Shown here: positions 18,706 to 27,340 of the stretch, piece after piece
Layout of the letters: each line of letters opens with the position of its first letter
How positions within the stretch are numbered: position 1 is the first letter of the stretch
Origin: Candidatus Kaiserbacteria bacterium
Lineage (GTDB): Bacteria; Patescibacteriota; Minisyncoccia; Phycocordibacterales; UBA2100
Length of the DNA: 36,591 nucleotides
NCBI GenBank assembly: GCA_019247335.1
Contig: JAFAPB010000084.1
Coordinates: 1 to 36,591 of the forward strand
Reading direction: 5' to 3'
Program-made: the position numbers and the translations under genes
The notes under the pieces: generated by a model
Told to the model about the DNA's origin: nothing
What the model saw: the letters and a program-made list of their open reading frames with translations, nothing else
Database searches by the model: none

Positions 18706-18734
18706 TGCCTGTGCGTTGTTGCAACGCGCAGGCA
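18706..18734 (+). promoter_or_regulatory. 13-bp inverted repeat upstream of the XRE regulator; candidate operator
   Basis: TGCCTGTGCGTTG-TTG-CAACGCGCAGGCA, one G-T mismatch; 20 nt before ATG. Confidence 0.4.
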
Positions 18735-18754
18735 CTTCTGATAGGGTACGGCTG

Positions 18755-19072
18755 ATGGACAAAGAAAACGAACTTGGAGAATTGCTCAAACGGCATCGCG
18801 AGAAAGCCTTTCCAGACGAGGGATTAAGGCGCGTCGCGGAGAAAGTCGGGATTGATTATGCGCACCTCTTCCGCCTTGAGGCAGGGCAATATGTGCCTAC
18901 CGATGAAAGTCTGCAAAAGATAGCGAACGCCTACAAGCTCGACGCTCAGGCGCAACTTCTGATGTTCAATCTTGCGAGGCTCTCGGACCACCACTTGAGG
19001 ATTATCGAGCGCGCGGGCGAAGACGCGGTCGTCGGGGCGTTCTTTCGCAAATCTAAACGCCCCCAAAAATAA
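18755..19072 (+). CDS. XRE-family HTH transcriptional regulator
   Basis: LLKRHREKAFPDEGLRRVAEKVGIDYAHLFRLEAGQYVPTDESLQKIANAYKLD. Confidence 0.8.
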   Translation: MDKENELGELLKRHREKAFPDEGLRRVAEKVGIDYAHLFRLEAGQYVPTDESLQKIANAYKLDAQAQLLMFNLARLSDHHLRIIERAGEDAVVGAFFRKSKRPQK

Positions 19073-19073
19073 T

Positions 19074-19754
19074 ATGAGCGATTTCACCCCGTATTATTCC
19101 GCCGCAATGATTGAAGAGCAGGCATGGCAAGACCTCCTCAACTACCGACGTAAATCTTCGCGGGTCACTCCGTTCCCGATTTACGTTGACGAGGTGCTGA
19201 ACAAGCTATGGAACGTCGAGGTACGGTATATGGACAATGTGCGCGATGCCGACGGAGAGATCGCGCTCGCCGCGTTCTCGCCCGAGTTGCGAGCCGTGTT
19301 TCTTAACACCAGTGCTCGCGCCAACGAGGGTCAGGTTTCTTACAGCCTCGCACATGAAGCGGGCCACGTATCCCTGCACGCATTTCTCGATAAACTCGGA
19401 CACGAAAAGTGCTTCTGTTCCCCGAACCCGCTCTCGCCCGAGAGCAGGGCCAATATTTTGGAATCACATGCCGACCAATATGCGTCGGCATTTTTGATGC
19501 CTAGAGATGCCGTAAAGGAAGCGGTCGAGCGATGCAAGCCCGATTTGCGCGCAGGGCTCGATTTGAAAAAATACGGCAGGGCATTGCGCGACCTTTTCGG
19601 CGTTTCGCACCAAGCGCTCGAAATACGCCTATCGAATCTCGGCATCAAAACTGCGGGCGGTTTTTACAAGACATCCGCTCCTCGCCGCACCGCCGCAAGA
19701 CGGGAACTCGACGCTATGGATGAGGAGCGCGAATTTTGGTCTTTATATCAGTAA
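19074..19754 (+). CDS. ImmA/IrrE-family metallo-endopeptidase
   Basis: SYSLAHEAGHVSLHAF (HExxH) and ESHADQYASAFLMPRDAV; paired with upstream XRE gene. Confidence 0.85.
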   Translation: MSDFTPYYSAAMIEEQAWQDLLNYRRKSSRVTPFPIYVDEVLNKLWNVEVRYMDNVRDADGEIALAAFSPELRAVFLNTSARANEGQVSYSLAHEAGHVSLHAFLDKLGHEKCFCSPNPLSPESRANILESHADQYASAFLMPRDAVKEAVERCKPDLRAGLDLKKYGRALRDLFGVSHQALEIRLSNLGIKTAGGFYKTSAPRRTAARRELDAMDEEREFWSLYQ

Positions 19755-19787
19755 TATGCTTCGCAAAAAAACAGACGTTCAGTAACG

Positions 19788-19816
19788 GCAAAAACCGCCT
19801 TGCGGGCGGCTTTTGC
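19788..19816. terminator. Intrinsic terminator after ImmA/IrrE gene
   Basis: GCAAAAACCGCC-TTGC-GGGCGGCTTTTGC. Confidence 0.75.
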
Positions 19817-19959
19817 GGGTACTGAACTGTATCCGAAACGAAAACCTTAGGATTTAACGATGATGGTTGATGCCCCTCTCTCGTTTAATCCTGGTCGATC
19901 GGTTTTTCGTTTCCCGCATCATAACAGGCGGTACCCCGTTAGCAAGCAAGGAATTCATC

Positions 19960-20127
19960 ATGCTTACAGCTGCGTTCTACTCGGTCAACGAGGCCAAGAA
20001 GGCACCTGCGCATCGTGTCTACCACAACAATACCGCATGCCCTCCAGGCCGCGACATTCCGCATCACGAACGTCGCGCTGGAACTGGCGGGTATAGGTTG
20101 TGTCACGACTGCCAGGCGCGCGATTAA
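19960..20127 (+). CDS. Small Cys-containing protein (55 aa), possible zinc-binding
   Basis: SD AAGGA upstream of ATG; MLTAAFYSVNEAKKAPAHRVYHNNTACPPGRDIPHHERRAGTGGYRLCHDCQARD. Confidence 0.5.
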   Translation: MLTAAFYSVNEAKKAPAHRVYHNNTACPPGRDIPHHERRAGTGGYRLCHDCQARD

Positions 20128-20134
20128 TCTCGAA

Positions 20135-20168
20135 GAGCTGGGGGCGTCTGCGCGTGCGTCCCCAGCTC
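20135..20168 (+). terminator. Stem-loop after the small Cys protein
   Basis: GAGCTGGGG ... CCCCAGCTC 9-bp stem, no T-tract. Confidence 0.4.
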
Positions 20169-20357
20169 ATTCGTATTCGGCCGTGGAACCAGCCAAAACC
20201 AACAGGATCCCACGAGAAACCACAATAAACCGCAAGAATCGCGCGATATCGCCACGAGCTTGGCCCATCGGGGAAAAGATTACCTCAATAAGTATGCAAG
20301 CCTTAGCGGGCGGAATTTCCCGCCATGTCGCCGCGCGATCTCCCTACCAGTAGTGCG

Positions 20358-20550
20358 GCTGCTCCTATCGCATATTTTTTCGAACCTGCTACTGAAAGAC
20401 GGAGAAGTGGCTTATACATTGAAAGCTCCCGTAAAGAAACTGGCCGAGCGCCTTCAACAGCGCCTCGATTCGGAGAAAACTTTAGAACTCTCGAATGTTG
20501 CTTCAAACTCTGGAGAAAGCGGCAACTTGGGCTCACTCCATCCAGCCTTG
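20358..20550 (+). pseudogene. Possible C-terminal remnant of a serine recombinase next to tRNA-Leu
   Basis: Frame reads LLLSHIFSNLLLKDGEVAYTLKAPVKKLAERLQQRLDSEKTLELSN and continues into antisense tRNA-Leu; resembles recombinase tails (SN-LKDGK---KP). Confidence 0.3.
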
Positions 20551-20634
20551 TGCGCAGGGGGAGACTCGAACTCCCATGCCCGTGAGGGCGCTACCACCTC
20601 AAGGTAGTACGTCTACCAATTTCGCCACCTGCGC
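20551..20634 (-). tRNA. tRNA-Leu (GAG)
   Basis: Complement: GCGCAGG/CCTGCGC acceptor, loop TTGAGGT, long variable arm. Confidence 0.93.
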
Positions 20635-20671
20635 GTGCGCGTATTCTAAACAATAGGACGAAGTCGGGCAA

Positions 20672-21115
20672 TTACTCCTGTGCAGCCACAGCTTCCTTTT
20701 CGGTTTCCTGCGTTTCCGCTGCAGGCGCGGCTTCCTCCCCTTCCGCATCTGCCTCGGCGGCAACCATCATGCGAGTGCGGCGCAATTGGCGGCGCGCCTC
20801 GCGTGAGACCTTCTCGCGGATGAAGTAGAGCTTGGCGCGGCGCACGCGCGAGCGCTTCACGATCTCGATCTTGTCGATCATCGGGGAATAGAGCGGGAAG
20901 ATCTTCTCGACGCCGACGCCCGAGGCGACGCGACGGACGGTGATGGTCGCGCCCGGCTCCGTGCCGTGCTTGCGTGCGAGCACGAGGCCTTCGAAGATCT
21001 GGATGCGGAATTTGCCTTTTTCCTCGATCTTCTGGTGCACGCGAACGGTGTCCCCCGGACGGATGTCGAGGTTTTTGCGGGCTGCCATATCGATCGGCGA
21101 ATGCGTCACTGCCAT
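20672..21115 (-). CDS. rplS: Ribosomal protein bL19
   Basis: DIRPGDTVRVHQKIEEKGKFRIQIFEGLVLARKHGTEPGATITVRRVASGVGVEKIFPLYSPMIDKIEIVKRSRVRRAKLYFIRE. Confidence 0.95.
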   Translation of the reverse strand: MAVTHSPIDMAARKNLDIRPGDTVRVHQKIEEKGKFRIQIFEGLVLARKHGTEPGATITVRRVASGVGVEKIFPLYSPMIDKIEIVKRSRVRRAKLYFIREKVSREARRQLRRTRMMVAAEADAEGEEAAPAAETQETEKEAVAAQE

Positions 21116-21156
21116 ACGTGCGCGGCACTATAACATCGCTCCCAGCCGGAGGCAAC

Positions 21157-22197
21157 TTAGGGGTGGAAGAAAAAGGCAACGCCGATCACGACATACGCCG
21201 CCAAAAGTTGCGCCCCCTCAAGCCAGTTGCTTTCCCCGTCGGCAACGACGAAGTTGACCACGAGAACAGAGAATACGATCGACACAAGTTCGAAGATCTC
21301 AAAGATTAAATTCATGGGCTTTCCGAGCACGATCGAGGCGAGGACGAGCGCCGGCGCGACGAAAAGGGCGATCTGCGTCGCGGAGCCGACGGAAATGTGG
21401 AGCGCAAGATCCATGCGGTTTTTCATCGCCACGGTCACTGCCGAGTAATGCTCCGCCGCATTCCCGATGATCGCGATAAATATGACGCCGATAAAAAGCG
21501 TCGACCAGCCCAGGCTGCCGACGACCGGCTCGATCGCGCCGACCAGTACCTCGCTCATCAGCGCGACGAACATGGTCGAGATCGAAAGAACGGTGATGCT
21601 GTATGCCACGCTCCATTTCGGCTCGTGTATTTCAGTCTCGGTATAAAGATGTCGATGCGTATGCAGAATGAAGTAGAGCTGCGCTGCGTACATGATGAGC
21701 AGCACGAACGAAACGATGAGCGAGAGCGGCTCGATGAGCTCCGCCTTGCCGGGAACGGCGATCGCGAAGATCGCGGGCAATATGAGTGCGATCGTCGAGA
21801 GCAGGAGCGTCGAGGCACTCGCGAGTGCGCCGGCGCGATTGAATTTCTGATGTTCGCGCTTGAGTCCTCCCATGAACATCGCAAGACCGAGAACGAGCAG
21901 CAAATTTCCGATGATGGAGCCCGTGATCGATGCTTTCACGACCTCCACGAGTCCGGCTTGAAGCGCGAAAAATCCTATGATGAGTTCCGTGGCGTTGCCG
22001 AAGGTCGCATTCAAGATCCCGCCGATCGCCGGATTCGTGCGCGACGCAAGCTCCTCGGTGGAATCGCCGATGTATTTCGCGAGCGGCACGATCGAAAGCG
22101 CAGCGAGAAAGAAAACAACCGTACCGGAGAAGCCGCTATAGAGCGCCGCGAGCGTGAGCGGGATAAAGGCGAGCATCCCGAGAAATATGCGATCCAT
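21157..22197 (-). CDS. Calcium/proton (CaCA family) exchanger
   Basis: [62 protein letters not shown] and second repeat [38 protein letters not shown]. Confidence 0.9.
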   Translation of the reverse strand: MDRIFLGMLAFIPLTLAALYSGFSGTVVFFLAALSIVPLAKYIGDSTEELASRTNPAIGGILNATFGNATELIIGFFALQAGLVEVVKASITGSIIGNLLLVLGLAMFMGGLKREHQKFNRAGALASASTLLLSTIALILPAIFAIAVPGKAELIEPLSLIVSFVLLIMYAAQLYFILHTHRHLYTETEIHEPKWSVAYSITVLSISTMFVALMSEVLVGAIEPVVGSLGWSTLFIGVIFIAIIGNAAEHYSAVTVAMKNRMDLALHISVGSATQIALFVAPALVLASIVLGKPMNLIFEIFELVSIVFSVLVVNFVVADGESNWLEGAQLLAAYVVIGVAFFFHP

Positions 22198-22261
22198 CGC
22201 AAAAACTCTAACAGAGTTTGACCGCAGAATCACGCACGGCTACGATTGATATGTTCTCATC

Positions 22262-22333
22262 GCCCCTGTAGCACAATGGATAGTGCAGGACTCTTCTAAG
22301 GTCTTGATGTGGGTTCGATTCCTACCGGGGGCA
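22262..22333 (+). tRNA. tRNA-Arg (TCT)
   Basis: GCCCCTG/CGGGGGC acceptor, anticodon loop CTTCTAA, T-loop TTCGATT. Confidence 0.9.
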
Positions 22334-22339
22334 TACGGT

Positions 22340-22361
22340 CAAAAACGCAACCGCGTTTTTG
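22340..22361 (+). terminator. Stem-loop downstream of tRNA-Arg
   Basis: CAAAAACGC-AACC-GCGTTTTTG; flanked by outer GCATACG/CGTATGC arms. Confidence 0.6.
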
Positions 22362-22479
22362 TACACGTATGCCAGGCGGAGCGTTGTCGCGTCAGCCGAG
22401 GCGACCGCGAGCCGGGGTCGCGGAAATTTCCGGGCGTCGGCGAGGAAATTATCTGCGACCATGGTATGAATGCTCTGTG

Positions 22480-22551
22480 GCGCGCTTAGCTCAGGGGTAG
22501 AGCAACGCTTTTACACAGCGAAGGTCGGGGGTTCAAATCCCTCAGCGCGCA
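22480..22551 (+). tRNA. tRNA-Val (TAC)
   Basis: GCGCGCT/AGCGCGC acceptor, loop TTTACAC, T-loop TTCAAAT. Confidence 0.92.
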
Positions 22552-22881
22552 CTACTTGGAAGGATCGGCAAAGGTTTTCGGCGATGCATCGAGCGCATTG
22601 AATGCGGCCTCGCGGTCACGGATGGCGGAGAGCGTCGATTCGAGGCTCGCGCGGTTGAGCACCGGCGGCGGCTTCGAGACGCTATTGCCTGCAGAATTCA
22701 GATTTTCGATCACGACCCAAAATTCCCAAACGCCGAAGACGATAATGCCGACCACGGCGCCGAAAGAGATCACGAGGAGCGTCCGCCAAATGATCTCCGC
22801 CAACGGACGCGCATACTCCGGCTCGTTGCGAAGTCCATAAAATCGACGCGCCCGCTGCCATATGTTGCCGTTTTCTATCAT
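22552..22881 (-). CDS. Membrane protein at the end of the pilus-like cluster
   Basis: MIENGNIWQRARRFYGLRNEPEYARPLAEIIWRTLLVISFGAVVGIIVFGVWEFWVV; 4-nt overlap with PilO-like gene. Confidence 0.6.
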   Translation of the reverse strand: MIENGNIWQRARRFYGLRNEPEYARPLAEIIWRTLLVISFGAVVGIIVFGVWEFWVVIENLNSAGNSVSKPPPVLNRASLESTLSAIRDREAAFNALDASPKTFADPSK

Positions 22882-23429
22882 AGCGATGTTTGCGTGACCG
22901 ATGTCACGCGGATGCGCGCGGTCATATGCCATCCGGTCGCGGGTGCCGTATCGGTGTCAGGATCATGTTCGATATCGAGATCATCGATATGCACGGCGAG
23001 CGGGAGGCGTTCATAGAGAGAGACGGCGCGCATGAGCTGTTGGAATGATCCTTTTGCGGACAGCGTAAAGACGACGGGCTGTAAATTCTCCCCGCCGGGG
23101 AGTGCGACACCGTTTCCGGCGGCGGACGCGTCGGACACCTGGGCTCCCGTCCCGGTCTTCTTGCCGACATCTTCGAGCATCTGTACGAGCGTGACGATGT
23201 CCATGTGCGCGAACGTATCGAGCTGCGCGCGTTCGTCCTTGGTTTCTGCGGCGAGCGAGTGTAGACGCTCGTTGTAAGCGCTCTTATCGCTCTCTTGCGC
23301 CGATTGCGCGATCTCGTTCGCACGATCGAGCGCGCTCGATTGGATCGAAAGCGCGCCGTAGATGAGCGCGCCGAGAAGCGCGACGGAGGCGGCGAGCGAT
23401 ACCCACGAGAGATAGGCGAAGCGCGGCAT
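22878..23429 (-). CDS. PilO-like type IV pilus inner-membrane protein
   Basis: N-terminal TM, coiled coil; VVFTLSAKGSFQQLMRAVSLYERLPLAVHIDDLDIE; order PilM-PilN-PilO. Confidence 0.55.
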   Translation of the reverse strand: MPRFAYLSWVSLAASVALLGALIYGALSIQSSALDRANEIAQSAQESDKSAYNERLHSLAAETKDERAQLDTFAHMDIVTLVQMLEDVGKKTGTGAQVSDASAAGNGVALPGGENLQPVVFTLSAKGSFQQLMRAVSLYERLPLAVHIDDLDIEHDPDTDTAPATGWHMTARIRVTSVTQTSL

Positions 23430-23432
23430 AGG

Positions 23433-23957
23433 TTAAAAATTTCCGTCGATCGTTATAGAGAAATGCCCTCCATCGGCGCCGACGAGCGCGCCGACCGGCA
23501 CCGAGACGGAGTTGAAAGTGTGGTCAGCCGTGAGCGCATCGCGATACGCGGCGACGCGCTCACGCGAAGCGGTACCCACGAGCTGAATCTCGCCCGTCGA
23601 GCTTTGATCGGCGGCTTTATAGCTGATGTGTGTGATCGCAACGCCGCTCGGGCGCTCTCCGAGCGCGCGCATGATGATCGTTGAGGGCGAGGAGCTGCCG
23701 GCGAGGAGCGGAGCGAGCTGCGTGACCAGCATCTGTGAGCGCGCGATCGATATCGCATCATCAGGCGCTCCCTTTGCGTCCGGTTGCGCGGCCGGCTGAT
23801 CCGGCGCGGCGAGCGAGATCGCAAGATAGCTCGGCGCGAGCGCGAGCGCGATGAGCGCGGAAGCGATAAACAGCATGACCGAGATGGCTATGAGAAAGCG
23901 CGCGCGATACAGGCGCCAGACATCTCGTTGTGCATCAAGCGGAAGGACGTTTGCCAT
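23433..23957 (-). CDS. PilN-like type IV pilus assembly protein
   Basis: MANVLPLDAQRDVWRLYRARFLIAISVMLFIASALIALALAPSYLA; directly downstream of PilM. Confidence 0.6.
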   Translation of the reverse strand: MANVLPLDAQRDVWRLYRARFLIAISVMLFIASALIALALAPSYLAISLAAPDQPAAQPDAKGAPDDAISIARSQMLVTQLAPLLAGSSSPSTIIMRALGERPSGVAITHISYKAADQSSTGEIQLVGTASRERVAAYRDALTADHTFNSVSVPVGALVGADGGHFSITIDGNF

Positions 23958-23958
23958 A

Positions 23959-25086
23959 TTATGCGCCGCGCAGGGCGAGACCGATCGCCGTCGCGTACTG
24001 GAGCGATATGCGGCGATCGATGGGTGGAATGTATTCGTCGAAATTGGCGACATGTCGCCACACCTCGCCGCGCTCGACCTTGGATTGCACGCGGCCCGCG
24101 ATGTATTCGGGCAAGCCTTTGAGATTCGCGTTGCCGCCGACCAAGACCACGTCGCCGACCGGCGTCATGCGATCGCCCCGGTCGTTGCGCCGTGTATCCC
24201 AATAGTGGTAGTGCCGCGAGATCTCATCGGCGAGCGCGGATGCGGTTCCGGAGATCGCTTCGAGCGCAGCCGACTCCCCTTTGGCCGCCATGAGACCCTG
24301 CTCGTTTTTGAATTCGGCGGCTTGCTCCGCAGTGAGGTGCGCGCCGTCGACGAGCGCGTGCGTGATCGCGTCGCCGCCGACCTCCACGGTCGACGTAAAG
24401 ATGGGGACACCGCGTTTCAGTACCGCAAAACCCGTACGCGCGCGGCCGAAATCAACGACCAGTGTCACCGGTTCCTCCTGCCCGCCGGACGAGACCGCAC
24501 GCGCGATCGAACTGGCTTCGACTTCGAGTGAAAGAAGCGTGAGCCCTGCCATGCGGAATGAGTCAACATACGCCTGTGCGATATCGCGCGGGAAAACCGT
24601 GACGCTGATCTCCTCCTGCTCGCTTGCGCGCGCCGGAATGAAATTAAAATCGTAGACCGCGGCGGAAGGCGGGATCGGCACACGGCCTTCGAACTCGAAT
24701 TCGATCATGCGCAGTACCTGCTCGCGCGGTGTCGCATGCGGCACGGTCATGCTGAAGACGTATGCCGCTTCTTCCGGGAGCGCCGCGTGCGCGGATCGGA
24801 TGCCGCCGAGGTGTCCGCGCACCTCCGCGAGCGCCTGCGCGAGCGCACGCGTATCTTGAATCACGCCTGAGATGACGATGCCGTCCTTGAGCGGTACCTC
24901 ACCGTAGGTGCGGATGCGCTTCGCGTTGCCGTATGGCTCAAGCACGAGCCATTTCACCGACGCATCGGAGATGTCGATCCCCGCCGCAGGCGGCAGGAGC
25001 GATTTTGGCATGGGGAATGCGCGCGAGAGCGCGCGAGAAAGATCGCTCATGCGCTCGCCGAGCGAGATGGAAGCAGTGAGCCGCAT
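23959..25086 (-). CDS. pilM: PilM-like type IV pilus assembly ATPase
   Basis: LLPPAAGIDISDASVKWLVLEPYGN...VEASSIARAVSSGGQEEPVTLVVDFGRARTGFAVLKRGVPIFTSTVEVGGDAIT. Confidence 0.85.
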   Translation of the reverse strand: MRLTASISLGERMSDLSRALSRAFPMPKSLLPPAAGIDISDASVKWLVLEPYGNAKRIRTYGEVPLKDGIVISGVIQDTRALAQALAEVRGHLGGIRSAHAALPEEAAYVFSMTVPHATPREQVLRMIEFEFEGRVPIPPSAAVYDFNFIPARASEQEEISVTVFPRDIAQAYVDSFRMAGLTLLSLEVEASSIARAVSSGGQEEPVTLVVDFGRARTGFAVLKRGVPIFTSTVEVGGDAITHALVDGAHLTAEQAAEFKNEQGLMAAKGESAALEAISGTASALADEISRHYHYWDTRRNDRGDRMTPVGDVVLVGGNANLKGLPEYIAGRVQSKVERGEVWRHVANFDEYIPPIDRRISLQYATAIGLALRGA

Positions 25087-25101
25087 TCAATACAGTATAT
25101 A

Positions 25102-25449
25102 TCACTTGATGCGCGCGCCCGGAGAAATATCGCGATCCGGTTGCAGCAAAACAACGCCGCTCTCATCGCTCGCGGCGAGCAGCATGCCTTGGCTTTCAAT
25201 TCCCTTGAGCATGCGCGGTGCGAGATTGAAAATATAGGGCAGTGATTTGCCGACGAGCTCTTCCGGCGATTTCCACGCGGCGATACCGGAGACGATGGTG
25301 CGCTCCCCTGCTTCGCCGAAGTCGATGGTGCATTTGATGAGCTTATCGGTCTCGGGCACGCGGTCGGCCGCGATGATCTTTCCAATCCGGATATCAAGCT
25401 TTGCGAAGTCCTCGTACTGGATCTCGGCGGGTTTTTGCGTCTCTTCCAT
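25102..25449 (-). CDS. Stand-alone tRNA-binding domain protein (MetRS C-terminal/beta-like)
   Basis: EDFAKLDIRIGKIIAADRVPETDKLIKCTIDFGEAGERTIVSGIAAWKSPEELVGKSLPYIFNLAPRMLKGIESQGMLLAA. Confidence 0.88.
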   Translation of the reverse strand: MEETQKPAEIQYEDFAKLDIRIGKIIAADRVPETDKLIKCTIDFGEAGERTIVSGIAAWKSPEELVGKSLPYIFNLAPRMLKGIESQGMLLAASDESGVVLLQPDRDISPGARIK

Positions 25450-25453
25450 ATGG

Positions 25454-25867
25454 CTACTCTACTCTTTTGCCGCGCGAATCCAAATAGCGCTGCAGAATGA
25501 TCGCCGCAGCGGCGCTGTCGTCATGCTCCTGTCCTTTCGGCGCGAGGCGCGAAGCCTCGATCGAACTCCACGCCTCCCAGACGCGCTCGATCAGAAGCCC
25601 GGTCTCGCGCGCAAGCATTTCAGCAAAAGCAGCTGCTTCTTTCGAAATAGGATTTTCAAGCCCGCCGGGAGCTTTGGTGTCGCCCATGATGATCGCACCG
25701 ACCTTTTCCGAATCGATCAGACCGCGGATATGCGCGAGCGCGTCCTGATTTTCGATGGTGCCGCGCGGAAAAGCGATCGCGCCGCTCTCGTCGGAGAGAG
25801 CGAGGCCGATGCGCTTCGCGCCATAATCGATACCGAGGTATTTCACGAGCGCAGTATAGCGCTTCAT
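25454..25867 (-). CDS. ruvX: Putative pre-16S rRNA nuclease / Holliday junction resolvase YqgF-like
   Basis: KYLGIDYGAKRIGLALSDESGAIAFPRGTI ... DDSAAAAIILQRYL. Confidence 0.87.
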   Translation of the reverse strand: MKRYTALVKYLGIDYGAKRIGLALSDESGAIAFPRGTIENQDALAHIRGLIDSEKVGAIIMGDTKAPGGLENPISKEAAAFAEMLARETGLLIERVWEAWSSIEASRLAPKGQEHDDSAAAAIILQRYLDSRGKRVE

Positions 25868-25885
25868 TAAAAAGGCGAAATGCGC

Positions 25886-25955
25886 GCGGCCCGCATGTCG
25901 GGGTCAGGACATGCGGGCCGCATCCGGTGTCTGTATGCTGATCAGAGGGATCAGC
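25886..25955 (-). terminator. Two adjacent perfect stem-loops between FAD-synthase-like gene and ruvX
   Basis: GCGGCCCGCATGTC(8 nt)GACATGCGGGCCGC (14 bp) and GCTGATC(5 nt)GATCAGC (7 bp). Confidence 0.45.
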
Positions 25956-25985
25956 TACCTTTGATACGTGCGCCGCTGCGTTTTA

Positions 25986-26399
25986 TTACGTTCCGCTCAA
26001 TCGCGACGTCTTGTAGATCTCCGGATGATAGGGCTTGAGACGGACCACTTTCGTTTCGAGCCCTGCCGAGCCCAAGTCTCCTTCCAAATGATCCACATAT
26101 TCGCCGCGCTGATCGTAGCCGAGCGCGATCACATCGGGCTCGAAGAGTTTGATGTGCGCCATATAGCCTTCTTCGTCGCCCAAGGTCGCTTCGTCCACGA
26201 GATCGCAGGCTTCAACGAGCGCGAGGCGCTCGAGTTCTCTGCGCCTCGGAGCTCCGCCTTTCACCCGCGCAACTGCGCTATCGCGTGCGACGGAGACGAT
26301 AAGACGCGGCACCGGAACGAGCGCTCGTGCCTGTCGGAAAAAATCGAGGTGCCCCTCGTGGAGCATGTCGAAGGTACCGAAGACCATGATGCGCTTCAT
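25986..26399 (-). CDS. Cytidylyltransferase-fold nucleotidyltransferase, FAD-synthase (RibL)-like
   Basis: [27 protein letters not shown]...[43 protein letters not shown]. Confidence 0.75.
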   Translation of the reverse strand: MKRIMVFGTFDMLHEGHLDFFRQARALVPVPRLIVSVARDSAVARVKGGAPRRRELERLALVEACDLVDEATLGDEEGYMAHIKLFEPDVIALGYDQRGEYVDHLEGDLGSAGLETKVVRLKPYHPEIYKTSRLSGT

Positions 26400-27340
26400 G
26401 CGGCCGATTCGCTGTTGACCCGCGTCAGCATGTAGAGCGCAAAAAGAAGGAGCGCGGTGCCCACCCACTGCCCGATGTAGAGGCCGACGTACGTGCCGGC
26501 GGGCCATGCGCCCGGAATGAAATAGGCGTTCACGAACACGGCGGCGAGCGGAAAGCCGAGTTCGCAGAGCGTCGCGATCGAGGCGCGCGTGTATTGCAAG
26601 CCGTAATAGTAGAGGTAGAGCGAAAAGACACCGGATGCGAGCGCGATGATCGCGATGAAGAGCCAATCGGTCGGCGTGACGCTTCCCCACGCGGGATACG
26701 TGTGCTGCACGGCATTCAAAAATCCGAGAAAAACGAACGCGACGATGAAGCGTAAGGCAGTAAGCGTCTGGAATGATGCCGCGCGCAGCGCATATTTGCC
26801 GAGCACGGTCGACGCGCCCCAGAGGAGCGCCGCGAGGAGCGCGAGGAGCGCACCGTAGACGTTAGGATTAAAGCTCTCGCCGTCGTAGAGCTTGGGTACA
26901 AGATGCGGGAATGTGACGAGGTATGCGCCGAAAAGCGCGACGAGCGCCCACAGCCAGAAATTCCGGCGCAGCCGCTCTCCCAAGAATGCGGCTGCGAGCG
27001 CGATCGCTAGCAAGGGCTGCACTTTTTGCAGCAGAATCGACACCGAAGGATTCACATAGTGGAACGACTGCGTGAAGGCGATCGACGCGAGTGCCGAGCC
27101 GCCGATCGCGATCACGAGAACGGCGACCCACTCGCGCCACGACAGTTTTTTGAGATCAGCCCACGACCAGATCAAGATCGGTACCGCAAAGAGAATGTCG
27201 ACACCGTGCTCCGCAAAGACGATGAAATTGGACGAGAGCGCTTGCGTGAGATGGGCGCGGAAGGGCGCGTCCGTCGCCCACAGGACCGCCGCAAAAAAGA
27301 CGAGTCCGGGCCCCCAGGTCGCAAGAGATCGGGCGTTCAT
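26396..27340 (-). CDS. EamA/DMT-family transporter
   Basis: Ten-TM pattern with two EamA repeats; overlaps both neighbours by 4 nt. Confidence 0.85.
   Translation of the reverse strand: MNARSLATWGPGLVFFAAVLWATDAPFRAHLTQALSSNFIVFAEHGVDILFAVPILIWSWADLKKLSWREWVAVLVIAIGGSALASIAFTQSFHYVNPSVSILLQKVQPLLAIALAAAFLGERLRRNFWLWALVALFGAYLVTFPHLVPKLYDGESFNPNVYGALLALLAALLWGASTVLGKYALRAASFQTLTALRFIVAFVFLGFLNAVQHTYPAWGSVTPTDWLFIAIIALASGVFSLYLYYYGLQYTRASIATLCELGFPLAAVFVNAYFIPGAWPAGTYVGLYIGQWVGTALLLFALYMLTRVNSESAA

Noticed and set aside
21397-22221. 274-aa plus-strand ORF
   Set aside because: Antisense shadow of the CaCA exchanger, highly charged low-complexity composition.
22283-22489. 68-aa plus-strand ORF
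   Set aside because: Runs through tRNA-Arg and the structured spacer; not protein-like.
25931-25965. Short leader peptide ATG CTG ATC AGA GGG ATC AGC TAC CTT TGA on the plus strand
   Set aside because: Both flanking genes are on the minus strand and no SD or downstream plus-strand gene supports it.
26400-26690. N-terminal extension of the 234-aa ORF at 25986-26690
   Set aside because: Extension is an out-of-frame overlap with the EamA gene; the real start is [11 protein letters not shown] at 26399.
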